Part shown: positions 26,167 through 34,546 of the stretch, piece after piece
How the letters are laid out: each line of letters starts with the position of its first letter
Numbering within the stretch: position 1 is the first letter of the stretch
DNA from: Alphaproteobacteria bacterium GM202ARS2
GTDB lineage: Bacteria; Pseudomonadota; Alphaproteobacteria; GM7ARS4
DNA length: 64,000 bases
Assembly: GCA_014323835.1 (NCBI GenBank)
Contig: JACONH010000006.1
Span: forward strand, 29,198-93,197
Reading direction: 5' to 3'
Made by a program: the position numbers and the translations under genes
Notes under the pieces: model-generated
Told to the model about the DNA's origin: nothing
Database searches by the model: none
What the model saw: the letters and a program-made list of their open reading frames with translations, nothing else

Positions 26167-27401
26167 CAGCCCCGTTGACTCCCCCGACTATCCCGAAGAC
26201 GCGCCAAGAGGCGCGCCTTGCCGCGCAAACCATCAAAAAGCGGGCCGAAAAACAATGGGCAGAGCACAGCCCCTCAATCAAAAAGAACATCAAACAAGGA
26301 CGCCAATTCATCATCAAAAACCAGCAAACATGGCAGTCGCCGCCCTTCATCGTCGGCGCCATCGCCACTCTTTCTGTTCTCTGGATCCTTTCTGGAAGCA
26401 AAGAACCGCTAACAAAGCTGTCAACAGAAGTCATTATTCCCTCGGTCACCACCGAATTATCGCGCGCCCTGCCCCATAGACCCAAAATCATCCTACGAGG
26501 ACAAACCGAAGCCTCACGGCGAGTCAACATACGCGCCCGCACCAACGGCAACGTCTCGCAAGTGCTCCACGAGAAAGGACAACCCATCTTCGAAGACGAC
26601 ACCATCCTCACCATCGATATCGAAGACCTAGAAGAAAAAAAACAAGAAGCCGAAGCACGCCTGCAAGAAGCCGACATACAATACCAAGCGTCAGAAAGAC
26701 TAATATCGAGAGGGCACCGCTCACAAGTCAATGACGCCCAAATCAAAACACGCTATCGAGCCGCTCTGGCAGCCCTTTCTACCATTGATAACGAAATACG
26801 ACACAAAACCCTCAGCGCGCCCTTCGATGGAGTCTTGGCGACACGCACCGCAGAAATCGGCAGCTACCTCAAACAAGGCGACGACGTCGCCATGATCGTG
26901 GACCTCCATCCCTTGCTCATCACGGCAGAGGTCAGCGAAAACGACCGACAAAATCTACACCTAGACACCCCGGTTACCGCCATCCTCAGCGATGATACCC
27001 AACTCGAAGGCGCCATCACGTATATTGCCCCTTCCGCAAACCCCAACACCCGCACATTCCGCATCGAAGCCGACGCCGATAACCCCGAACAGACTCTGCC
27101 CGAAGGGCTCTCGGCAGAAATACACATCCTCAAAGACGAGACCCTCGCTCACCTCATTAAGCCCTCGACCCTGAACATCGACGATAAAGGAATCATCGGC
27201 ATCAAAGCCGTCAACGACAAAAACCAAATCGTCTTCTACCCCATCACCATTATCGACGAAAGCCCAGAAGGCTTATGGGTGACAGGCCCACCAAGCACAA
27301 TCACGGTCGTCACAGTAGGACAGGATTTTGTTATTCCTGGTCAAACAGTGCGTGCTTTTCCTGCTGAGCGCGCCTCGCCGCTTGCCGAGAACAGCCCATG
27401 A
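26163..27401 (+). CDS. RND efflux periplasmic adaptor (second system)
   Basis: A 412-residue membrane fusion protein. It opens with a charged cytoplasmic region of about 55 residues, then an anchor (PPFIVGAIATLSVLWIL), a lipoyl half (ASRRVNIRARTNGNVSQVLHEKGQPI), a short alpha hairpin (EDLEEKKQEAEARLQEADIQYQASERL), the second lipoyl half (SAPFDGVLATRTAEIGSYLKQGDDV) and the barrel. The hairpin is shorter than in the adaptor at 7059. Four-base overlaps with the ATPase and with the pump. Confidence 0.9.
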   Translation: MTAPLTPPTIPKTRQEARLAAQTIKKRAEKQWAEHSPSIKKNIKQGRQFIIKNQQTWQSPPFIVGAIATLSVLWILSGSKEPLTKLSTEVIIPSVTTELSRALPHRPKIILRGQTEASRRVNIRARTNGNVSQVLHEKGQPIFEDDTILTIDIEDLEEKKQEAEARLQEADIQYQASERLISRGHRSQVNDAQIKTRYRAALAALSTIDNEIRHKTLSAPFDGVLATRTAEIGSYLKQGDDVAMIVDLHPLLITAEVSENDRQNLHLDTPVTAILSDDTQLEGAITYIAPSANPNTRTFRIEADADNPEQTLPEGLSAEIHILKDETLAHLIKPSTLNIDDKGIIGIKAVNDKNQIVFYPITIIDESPEGLWVTGPPSTITVVTVGQDFVIPGQTVRAFPAERASPLAENSP

Positions 27402-30400
27402 CGTCTTCTTTGGTCGAGCGTTGTATTACTTCTGCCCGTGCGGTCATAACCACGCTGATTTTTCTTATCATCTCAGGTATCGTCGCCTTTAACACGATTC
27501 CCAGAGAAGCCGAACCCGACGTCACGGTGCCGACTGTGTATGTCTCCCTCTTTCACTTCGGTATCTCGCCAGAAGACGCAGAAAGACTGCTGGTGCGACC
27601 GATGGAGCAAGAACTCAACAGCGTCGATGGTTTGAAAGAAATGCGCGCCACCGCCTTCGAAAATGGCGGCAACGTCATCCTCGAATTCAATCCCGAAGTT
27701 GATATCGAAGATGCCCTCGCCGACGTAAGAGCAAAAGTCGATATCGCAAAAAGTGAGCTGCCAGAAGACGCCGAAGAACCCACCGTCAAAGAAGTTAACC
27801 TCAGCTTGTTCCCTATCCTCGTCATTACCCTCTCAGGGGCCCTCACCGAGCGGAGCCTGCTGGCGATAGCCACCGACCTGCAACAAAAGCTGCGTGCCTT
27901 GCCACGAGTCCTCAAAGCCGAAATCACCGGCAAAAGAAAACGACAAGTCGATATCATCGTCGACCCCCTCAAAATACAAAGCTATGGGCTGACCTCACGA
28001 GATGTCATCGCAACCCTTAGCCGCTCCAACGCCCTTGTCGCCAGCGGCACCCTCGAAGCCGATAAAGGGTCCTTCGCCGTCAAAGTCCCAGGGCTCATCG
28101 AAACAGCAACAGAATTTCTCAACATACCCGTCAAAACCGATACCAACGCAACCATCACCATAGGCGATATCGCCGAAGTCCGACAAGGATTCGAAGATGC
28201 ACAATCCTACGCCAGAATCAACGGAAAAAGAGCCCTCGCCATCGAAATATCAAAGAGAACAGGCGAAAATATTATCCAAACCATCGACGACGTCAAAAAA
28301 CTCGTCGAAAAAGAACAAAAAGCATGGCCAGAAAACATCCATGTCATTTACACACAAAACAAAGCAACACGCATCCAAGACATGCTCAGCGAGCTCATCA
28401 ACAGCGTCATCCTCGCGGTTTTGCTCGTCATCATGATCATCATGCTCACCCTCGGCACAAGAGCATCCATGCTCGTCTGTGTCTCCATACCAGGCGCGTT
28501 CTTCACCGGGCTCTTCGTCCTATCCCTCCTCGATGTCACCTTAAACATAATCGTTCTGTTTTCCCTCATCCTGACCGTGGGGATGCTCGTCGATGGAGTC
28601 ATCGTCGTAACAGAACATGCCGACAGAATGATGAACCTGGGCCACTCGAAGAAAGAAGCCTACGCCGAAGCCTCCAAACGCATGGCAACACCGGTTATTG
28701 TGTCCACGCTCACGACCCTGACGGCTTTTGCCCCTCTTCTTTTCTGGCCCGGCACCGTCGGTGAATTTATGGTTTTTCTCCCCCTGACTCTCATTATCGT
28801 TTTAACGGCTTCTCTCGTTATGGCGTTACTGTTTGTGCCGACCATCGGCGCTTATATCGGCAAGCCCGGTGCCCTGAGTCCACAAGCCCTCCAGACCCTA
28901 GAAGCCGGCGAAAAAGGAAACTTCAATAATCTGTCACCAACGGCAAATGCCTATCTCAAAATCATGCGCTTCTGTCTCAAGCAACCGCACCATATTGTTT
29001 TTGCCACAATCGGCGCCTTGTTCGTCACATTTTTCATTTATGCTACTTTCGGTCGGGGAGTCGAATTTTTCCCCGATGTCGAGCCTGACTCTGCCGTCAT
29101 TCAAGTCCACGCCCGAGGAAATCTGTCCATCACCGAAAAAGACCAAATCATGCGTAGCGTCGAAAACAGAATACGGGACGTAGAAGGAATTAAAACGTTC
29201 TATACACGCACAGGTAAAGGCGGCGACGGCGGTAGCGACAAAGCTGAAGATATTATCGGCTCTATCTTCGTTGACTTCGAAAACTGGCAGTATCGACCAA
29301 AAGCATACGTCATTCTCAATGAAGCCAAAGAACGCCTAAAAGACATGCACGGAATCGTTGTCGAAATCACCTCACCAAAAGCAGGCCCCCCTGTCGGCAA
29401 AGACATCCAAATTCGACTCAACTCTATCAATCCGCAAGCTCTTGCCGTGGTCGCCCATCAGGTCATCCAAATTTTCAAAAGCACACCTGATCTTATCAAT
29501 ATAGATGAAGGGCTTGCCATCCCAGGAATCGAATGGACCATCAACGTCAATAGGAGCGAAGCAGAACGATTCGGCGCCGATGTCGCATCCATCGGACAAG
29601 TCGTGCAACTGGTCACCAGAGGGCTTGAAATTACCGATTACCGCCCTGACGACAGCTTCGATGAAATTGAGATGCGCATCCGCTATCCCGAAGCCTACCG
29701 TAACACCAGAGAGCTTGATCGCTTATTTATAACGACGCCGCGGGGTGCCATCCCACTGAGCCATTTAGCAGAACGCACCGCAGAAAAAAAAGTCGGCACA
29801 CTACGGCGCGCCAACACTATCCGCTCTATCACGATTAAAGCCGACGTGCGAGAAGGGCTCCTCGCCGACGACAAAGTCAAAAACATTAAACAAAAAGTGC
29901 AATCGCTCACCATTCCCGATAACGTCAACATCCAATTCAAGGGCGAAGACGAAGAACAAGCCAAAGCCGCCGCCTTCCTCAGCAAAGCCTTTTCCGCAGC
30001 ACTGTTTTCTATCATGATTATTCTGATCGCACAGTTCAACTCGTTCTTCAGCACCTTCCTGATTTTGACCACCATCATTATGTCAACCATTGGCGTGCTA
30101 CTCGGCTTACTTGCCCTCGACTTAGCCTTCAGTATCGTTATGAGCGGAATCGGAGTCATTGCTCTCGCAGGCATTGTCGTCAATAACAACATTATTCTCA
30201 TCGATACATGGCGACGAATCCGAGAAACATGTAAAGACCCACAAGAAGCCATCCTCCGCACAGGTATTCAAAGGTTACGCCCGGTTATCCTAACAACAGT
30301 TACAACCATTTTTGGCTTGCTCCCCGTCATGTTCGGCATCAATATCGACTTCATTAATCGTGATGTCTCGCAAGGCGCGCCTTCATCACAGTTCTGGCAA

Positions 30401-30610
30401 CAGCTGTCCACAGGAATCGTGTTTGGTCTGGCTTTTTCAACCATCCTGACTCTTGTTGTCACGCCTAGTGCCTTGATGCTGTTCTCTCGCTGGCAGGACA
30501 TGACCAAAAAACAGCGTTACCGGCTCGTGGTACACGGGCCCTATAACTTCCTCACCGCAAGTATCCGCCGCCTGAACGCCAGCAGACTAAAAGGAAGCCA
30601 AAAAATATAA
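27398..30610 (+). CDS. RND-family inner-membrane efflux transporter (second system)
   Basis: A 1070-residue pump with the standard RND layout: N-terminal helix (VITTLIFLIISGIVAFNTI), a loop with REAEPDVTVPTVYVSLFHFGISPEDAERLLVRPME, helices near 335-490, a second periplasmic loop, and C-terminal helices from about residue 870. TM4 reads LTVGMLVDGVIVVTEHADR with a single Asp. It differs strongly from the pump at 8330, so this is not a recent duplication. The last 70 bases overlap the end of pssA on the other strand. No outer-membrane channel gene is present. Confidence 0.92.
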   Translation: MTSSLVERCITSARAVITTLIFLIISGIVAFNTIPREAEPDVTVPTVYVSLFHFGISPEDAERLLVRPMEQELNSVDGLKEMRATAFENGGNVILEFNPEVDIEDALADVRAKVDIAKSELPEDAEEPTVKEVNLSLFPILVITLSGALTERSLLAIATDLQQKLRALPRVLKAEITGKRKRQVDIIVDPLKIQSYGLTSRDVIATLSRSNALVASGTLEADKGSFAVKVPGLIETATEFLNIPVKTDTNATITIGDIAEVRQGFEDAQSYARINGKRALAIEISKRTGENIIQTIDDVKKLVEKEQKAWPENIHVIYTQNKATRIQDMLSELINSVILAVLLVIMIIMLTLGTRASMLVCVSIPGAFFTGLFVLSLLDVTLNIIVLFSLILTVGMLVDGVIVVTEHADRMMNLGHSKKEAYAEASKRMATPVIVSTLTTLTAFAPLLFWPGTVGEFMVFLPLTLIIVLTASLVMALLFVPTIGAYIGKPGALSPQALQTLEAGEKGNFNNLSPTANAYLKIMRFCLKQPHHIVFATIGALFVTFFIYATFGRGVEFFPDVEPDSAVIQVHARGNLSITEKDQIMRSVENRIRDVEGIKTFYTRTGKGGDGGSDKAEDIIGSIFVDFENWQYRPKAYVILNEAKERLKDMHGIVVEITSPKAGPPVGKDIQIRLNSINPQALAVVAHQVIQIFKSTPDLINIDEGLAIPGIEWTINVNRSEAERFGADVASIGQVVQLVTRGLEITDYRPDDSFDEIEMRIRYPEAYRNTRELDRLFITTPRGAIPLSHLAERTAEKKVGTLRRANTIRSITIKADVREGLLADDKVKNIKQKVQSLTIPDNVNIQFKGEDEEQAKAAAFLSKAFSAALFSIMIILIAQFNSFFSTFLILTTIIMSTIGVLLGLLALDLAFSIVMSGIGVIALAGIVVNNNIILIDTWRRIRETCKDPQEAILRTGIQRLRPVILTTVTTIFGLLPVMFGINIDFINRDVSQGAPSSQFWQQLSTGIVFGLAFSTILTLVVTPSALMLFSRWQDMTKKQRYRLVVHGPYNFLTASIRRLNASRLKGSQKI

Positions 30611-31260
30611 GAGCCCAGCACAATCATCACAGCCAGCCAAAACCACGGCGTTGCCAAAAGCACAATCATGCCCACCAATAAAAACAAAACAATAAATAAC
30701 GGCATACCCTTAATCGACGGAAAAGGTAACGGCGTTACCATAAACAACGTACACGCCAGCAAAACACTTATGCAAATGTAGGGTGAAATCACGGTGTCAT
30801 AATGAAAAGAGACCATCATCGGCAACAAACAAAAGAGGGCTGCCAGCGGCGCAGGCAGACCCTTAAAATAATGCCCTTTCGGTAACAAAGAAAAAACCTG
30901 ATCACTCGTATCGGATGTCACGTTAAAATTGACCAGTCGTAATGTCACACCTGAGACGTAGATCATGACCCACAACCAACCTAAGTTGACATCAGCCAGA
31001 GCCCACAGGAAGATAATCAGTGCGGGTGCCACACCGAAGCTGATGACATCGGCAAAAGAGTCCAACTCCAGCCCGAACGCGTTATCGAGTCCCAACAACC
31101 GCGCAATTTTGCCGTCGAAAAAATCGAGCAGAGCCGCAATCAACAGCAAAATAACGGCGGTCTGCCAATGGCTTTCGACGGCGTATAAAATCGCCGCCAT
31201 ACCGCACCATAATCCGGTCATTGTTACCATGTTTGGTATCATCCGCACGACAAAGCGCAT
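30541..31260 (-). CDS. pssA: CDP-diacylglycerol-serine O-phosphatidyltransferase
   Basis: About 239 residues, membrane-bound, making phosphatidylserine from CDP-diacylglycerol and serine. The CDP-alcohol phosphatidyltransferase signature is complete, D-G-x2-A-R-x8-G-x3-D-x3-D: FFDGKIARLLGLDNAFGLELDSFADV. I preferred ATG 31260 with GAGGG five bases upstream; a GTG at 31272 overlapping the psd stop adds four residues. psd lies just upstream in the same operon and uses the product. Confidence 0.95.
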   Translation of the reverse strand: MRFVVRMIPNMVTMTGLWCGMAAILYAVESHWQTAVILLLIAALLDFFDGKIARLLGLDNAFGLELDSFADVISFGVAPALIIFLWALADVNLGWLWVMIYVSGVTLRLVNFNVTSDTSDQVFSLLPKGHYFKGLPAPLAALFCLLPMMVSFHYDTVISPYICISVLLACTLFMVTPLPFPSIKGMPLFIVLFLLVGMIVLLATPWFWLAVMIVLGSYIFWLPFSLLAFRRRILAVRKL

Positions 31261-31268
31261 CGTTACCC

Positions 31269-32063
31269 TCACGTTTTAGGTTGAGCCGAAGGGGCGGCAC
31301 TTTTTGCTTTCAGGGGCAAAGACGCAAGAATAGTTTCGCCTGCCACCGCACGCTGTCCTTCTCTGACGTGCACTTTTGCCTGCACAGGCATATAGATATC
31401 GACGCGAGAGCCAAAACGAATCAAGCCAAAACGTTGGCCACAATCAACATCATCATCAACATCGACATCGCAACGAATACGCCGCGCAAGGAGACCCGCG
31501 ACCTGCACGACAACACAAAACACCCCATCGCTACGGCAAATATCAAGAACAACACGCTCATTCTGAACAGAAGCACGCTCCAACATCGCATTCAAAAATG
31601 TACCAGGAACATGAGTCTTGCTCTTAACAATACCACGAAAGGGCATTCGATTGACGTGAACGTCAAAAACATTCATAAAAACGCTGATACGATTCATCTC
31701 TTGTTCGCCACAGGACGACTCGGACGGCGGCGGGCAACGCAACACCGATACAATCAAGCCATCCGCACTGCTGACAATCGCATCCTCCTCGTCCTGCTGC
31801 GAAGGGGCAACACGCTCAGGATCACGAAAAAAATAAAAACACCAAGCCGTCAATAAAATGCCTAAAAAGCCTAAAGATTCCGAAAAAAGTGAAAGAAAAA
31901 AAGAAACGCCCGCAAAAGACAAAACAAAAACCCAGCCATCAGGATGAACCGGCACCATAATGCTACGGAAAAGCGCACTGATAGACTCAAAAAGGCCCTT
32001 GCGCTGTAACTCGTCTATCAACGATGTCTTTTCTTTGTTTTGGTTATTCTGTTCACTCGCCAT
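31269..32063 (-). CDS. psd: Phosphatidylserine decarboxylase (short, PSD-A-like form)
   Basis: About 264 residues. It decarboxylates phosphatidylserine to phosphatidylethanolamine using a pyruvoyl group formed by self-cleavage. The cleavage site is in GLIRFGSRVDIYMP (Gly-Ser). The upstream blocks FFRDPERVAP, SSADGLIVSV and RISVFMNVFDVHVNRMPFRG are typical. A hydrophobic pair near residues 45-75 anchors it. The ATG at 32063 has GGAGG 12 bases upstream; a TTG at 32111 would add 16 residues. An insertion with a row of Asp residues (RCDVDVDDDVDC) precedes the cleavage site and is unusual. Confidence 0.93.
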   Translation of the reverse strand: MASEQNNQNKEKTSLIDELQRKGLFESISALFRSIMVPVHPDGWVFVLSFAGVSFFLSLFSESLGFLGILLTAWCFYFFRDPERVAPSQQDEEDAIVSSADGLIVSVLRCPPPSESSCGEQEMNRISVFMNVFDVHVNRMPFRGIVKSKTHVPGTFLNAMLERASVQNERVVLDICRSDGVFCVVVQVAGLLARRIRCDVDVDDDVDCGQRFGLIRFGSRVDIYMPVQAKVHVREGQRAVAGETILASLPLKAKSAAPSAQPKT

Positions 32064-32126
32064 GCCGATGTAACGCCTCCGCTGCGAAAAAATAAAACTG
32101 CCGTATTCCAAAAGAACGCATGATAA

Positions 32127-32153
32127 TCTATACTCTCCTACCTATAGAATCAA
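32127..32153 (-). promoter_or_regulatory. Candidate sigma-70 promoter for psd-pssA
   Basis: On the minus strand TTGATT (32153-32148) and TATAGA (32132-32127) are 15 bases apart; shifting the -10 two bases to TAGATT gives a 17-base spacer. It lies in the 151-base gap between the divergent psd and icd starts. I see no clear promoter for icd in the same gap. Motif match only. Confidence 0.3.
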
Positions 32154-32214
32154 GTGTCCGCTTGGTGAAACCCCCGCCTAAAATGCACCCCATAATTCAC
32201 CCCCCTAATTGACT

Positions 32215-33420
32215 ATGACACCAAAAATTTCTGTCACCAAGCCGATTGTCGTTCTTAATGGCGATGAGATGGCTCGAGTCGTCTGGTCTCTCATCGAAGA
32301 GCAGCTCATCCTTCCTTTTCTTGATGTGCCGATTGTGTCCTATGACCTCAGTATTCAGCAACGTGACTCCAGCAATGACAGCGTAACGCACGAAGCAGCC
32401 CGTGCTATTGCTCAACATAACGTGGGCATCAAGTGTGCGACAATTACCGCCAATATGGACAGAAAGCAGGAGTTCGGTTTGAAGAGCCTTCATCCTTCTC
32501 CCAACGGCACAATCCGTAATGCTTTGAATGGCACTGTCTTTCGAGAGCCCATTGTCTGTCCGGGCATTACCGGGCCCATACCTGCCTGGAAAAAGCCTAT
32601 CGTCATTGCCAGGCATGCCTACGCCGACCAATACAGGGCGCAAGAAATACGCGTAGAAAAAGCCGCTCGCTCACAGCTCACGATAACCGAGCAAGCCAAC
32701 ACGCACACACAAACGTTGCATGACCACCCAGGGCCAGGGGTCGCGATGGCGATGTATAACGACGACGCCAGCATCATGAATTTTGCCCGTACGTGTTTTT
32801 GTTACGCCTTAGAGCGCAAGCTCGATGTCTATTTTGCGACAAAAGACACCATTATGAAGACCTACGATGGACAGTTCCGCACTCTTTTTCAGCACGTCTA
32901 CGACAACGAGTTCGTTCTTCCTTTTAGCGATGCGGGTCTCAACTATCACTATCGTTTGATTGACGACATGGTCGCCATGGCTGTGCGCAGTAGCGGCGGC
33001 TTTCTCTGGGCATGTAAAAACTATGATGGTGACGTTATGTCCGACCTTGTCGCACAAGGGTTTGGCTCCCTCGGCATGATGACGTCGGTGTTGCTCACGG
33101 CAGACGGCAAAACCATGGAAAGTGAAGCCGCCCACGGCACGGTTACTCGCCATTTTCGCATGCACCAGAAAGGCATGGAGACATCGACCAATCCCATTGC
33201 GTCAATTTTTGCTTGGAGCAGGGGCCTTGCCTTTCGAGCAAAACTCGATGAAAACACGCCCCTTCAACAGTTCTGCCAACGTCTCGAAACCACATGCCTC
33301 GAGCTCCTCGAGGAAGGCATCATGACAAAAGACTTAGCTCTCCTCAAAGGGCCCTCACAACGGTGGCTGACAACACGAGAATTCATCGACGCCATTGCGA
33401 CTCGCCTCGCACATGCCTAA
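32215..33420 (+). CDS. icd: Isocitrate dehydrogenase (NADP-dependent, homodimeric eukaryote-like type)
   Basis: About 401 residues. It oxidises isocitrate to 2-oxoglutarate in the citric-acid cycle. The family blocks VVLNGDEMARVVW, SPNGTIRNALNGTVFREPI (substrate phosphate and carboxylate binding), NYDGDVMSDLVAQGFGSLGMMTS (metal-binding Asp) and EAAHGTVTRHF followed by NPIASIFAWSRGL are all present. The ATG at 32215 is taken; the frame also opens at TTG 32209. No strong ribosome site precedes either. The stop codon overlaps the convergent outer-membrane gene by four bases. Confidence 0.95.
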   Translation: MTPKISVTKPIVVLNGDEMARVVWSLIEEQLILPFLDVPIVSYDLSIQQRDSSNDSVTHEAARAIAQHNVGIKCATITANMDRKQEFGLKSLHPSPNGTIRNALNGTVFREPIVCPGITGPIPAWKKPIVIARHAYADQYRAQEIRVEKAARSQLTITEQANTHTQTLHDHPGPGVAMAMYNDDASIMNFARTCFCYALERKLDVYFATKDTIMKTYDGQFRTLFQHVYDNEFVLPFSDAGLNYHYRLIDDMVAMAVRSSGGFLWACKNYDGDVMSDLVAQGFGSLGMMTSVLLTADGKTMESEAAHGTVTRHFRMHQKGMETSTNPIASIFAWSRGLAFRAKLDENTPLQQFCQRLETTCLELLEEGIMTKDLALLKGPSQRWLTTREFIDAIATRLAHA

Positions 33421-34088
33421 AAGCGATAGCCGATACCAAAGTGCGTGCGATTATCCGACCATTTGAAGCGGTAGCCGCTCATAGCTGCTATCGCACCTGT
33501 GCTCTGCCTATAGAGAACACGGCGGTAATCAAGACGAATGAACCACCGACCCATGCCATAGTCGACACCACCGCCAAAGCGGATGCCGTTCTCCCAAGAG
33601 GATAATGTCACGCTATCAGCGTCATCGGTAAACGTGCTGTCAAAGCGGGTGCGTTGCCATCCGCCCCGCAAAAAGACGAGCCACGCTTCGTCTTTATAAC
33701 CAAAAAGCACGTCACTGCCATACTGCAGATGAACATCCATGTCGACTGTTACGTCTCCTTCTTGGGCTTGCACTTCGGCGTCATAGACGCCGATATCGCT
33801 CTCTAAGGCAAAATAGAGATAATAAAATCCTCTTGGCAGTAGGACTCGATAGCCGAGAAATCCGCCGCCAGACACACCTGTTGGCGTCTCGTCAAAGTCC
33901 TGTCCGCCGGCATAGCTATCCACTTGAGGAAAAGCAAATCCGCCATAACCGCCCACATAAAAACCCTGCGGATACGTTTTGTCTGCCTCTGAGAGCCTGA
34001 AGCGTTCTGTTGCCGATACATCGGAAGCCATAAGCCCTACAATGACGAGCCCCACCCCGCTCAGATACACACTCAGTTTCTTTATCAT
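33417..34088 (-). CDS. Outer-membrane beta-barrel protein (small porin/OmpA-barrel-like)
   Basis: A 223-residue protein with a signal peptide (MIKKLSVYLSGVGLVIVGLMASDVSA). The mature part has alternating strands with Tyr, Phe and Gly, starting GFYVGGYGGFAF as in Omp25/31- and OmpW-type barrels, and ends with a barrel-closing aromatic motif (HFGIGYRF, terminal Phe) recognised by the BAM complex. The specific role is unknown. It lies 22 bases after mce and may be read with that operon. Confidence 0.8.
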   Translation of the reverse strand: MIKKLSVYLSGVGLVIVGLMASDVSATERFRLSEADKTYPQGFYVGGYGGFAFPQVDSYAGGQDFDETPTGVSGGGFLGYRVLLPRGFYYLYFALESDIGVYDAEVQAQEGDVTVDMDVHLQYGSDVLFGYKDEAWLVFLRGGWQRTRFDSTFTDDADSVTLSSWENGIRFGGGVDYGMGRWFIRLDYRRVLYRQSTGAIAAMSGYRFKWSDNRTHFGIGYRF

Positions 34089-34110
34089 CGCAACCCTCCA
34101 GTCGGTTTTG

Positions 34111-34524
34111 TTAATAGGTTCCCTGTTCCAGTTCCAAGAGCACGCCGCAGAAGTCTTGCGGATGCAAGAAAGCCACGTTATGCCCGTGTGCGCCTTTTTT
34201 GACGGCTTTGTCGCCGCCTAACACCCGTAAGCCTTCTTCTGTGATTGGCTGCAAGGCTTGTGTAACATCGCCGACGCTGAGGCACAGATGGTGGAGTCCG
34301 CCCTTAGGATTCTTGTCGAGAAACTTTTGAATAGGCGAGTCCTTGCCTAAGGGCGACATCAGTTCTATCTTTGTATTTGCCAGTTCAATGAAGACGACTC
34401 GCACCCCATGTTCGGGGTAATCTTGTGCTTCTGAGACTTTTGCCCCCAAAGCATCCCGGTATCGTTCTCGTGCTACCTGCAAATCGGGCACAACGATGGC
34501 TACGTGGTTTAAGCGTTCAATCAT
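34111..34524 (-). CDS. mce: Methylmalonyl-CoA epimerase
   Basis: A 137-residue protein of the vicinal oxygen chelate fold. It interconverts the epimers of methylmalonyl-CoA, linking propionyl-CoA metabolism and the B12-dependent mutase. RLNHVAIVVPDLQVARERY opens the first module (metal His) and GLHHLCLSVGDV and FLHPQDFCGVLLELEQ give the other ligands. The ATG at 34524 has AAGGAT six bases upstream. It follows RNase J by 22 bases, the usual alphaproteobacterial order after the nuo operon. The cobalamin genes in this window would serve the downstream mutase. Confidence 0.93.
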   Translation of the reverse strand: MIERLNHVAIVVPDLQVARERYRDALGAKVSEAQDYPEHGVRVVFIELANTKIELMSPLGKDSPIQKFLDKNPKGGLHHLCLSVGDVTQALQPITEEGLRVLGGDKAVKKGAHGHNVAFLHPQDFCGVLLELEQGTY

Positions 34525-34546
34525 GGGGCTATCCTTATTCCGTTGG

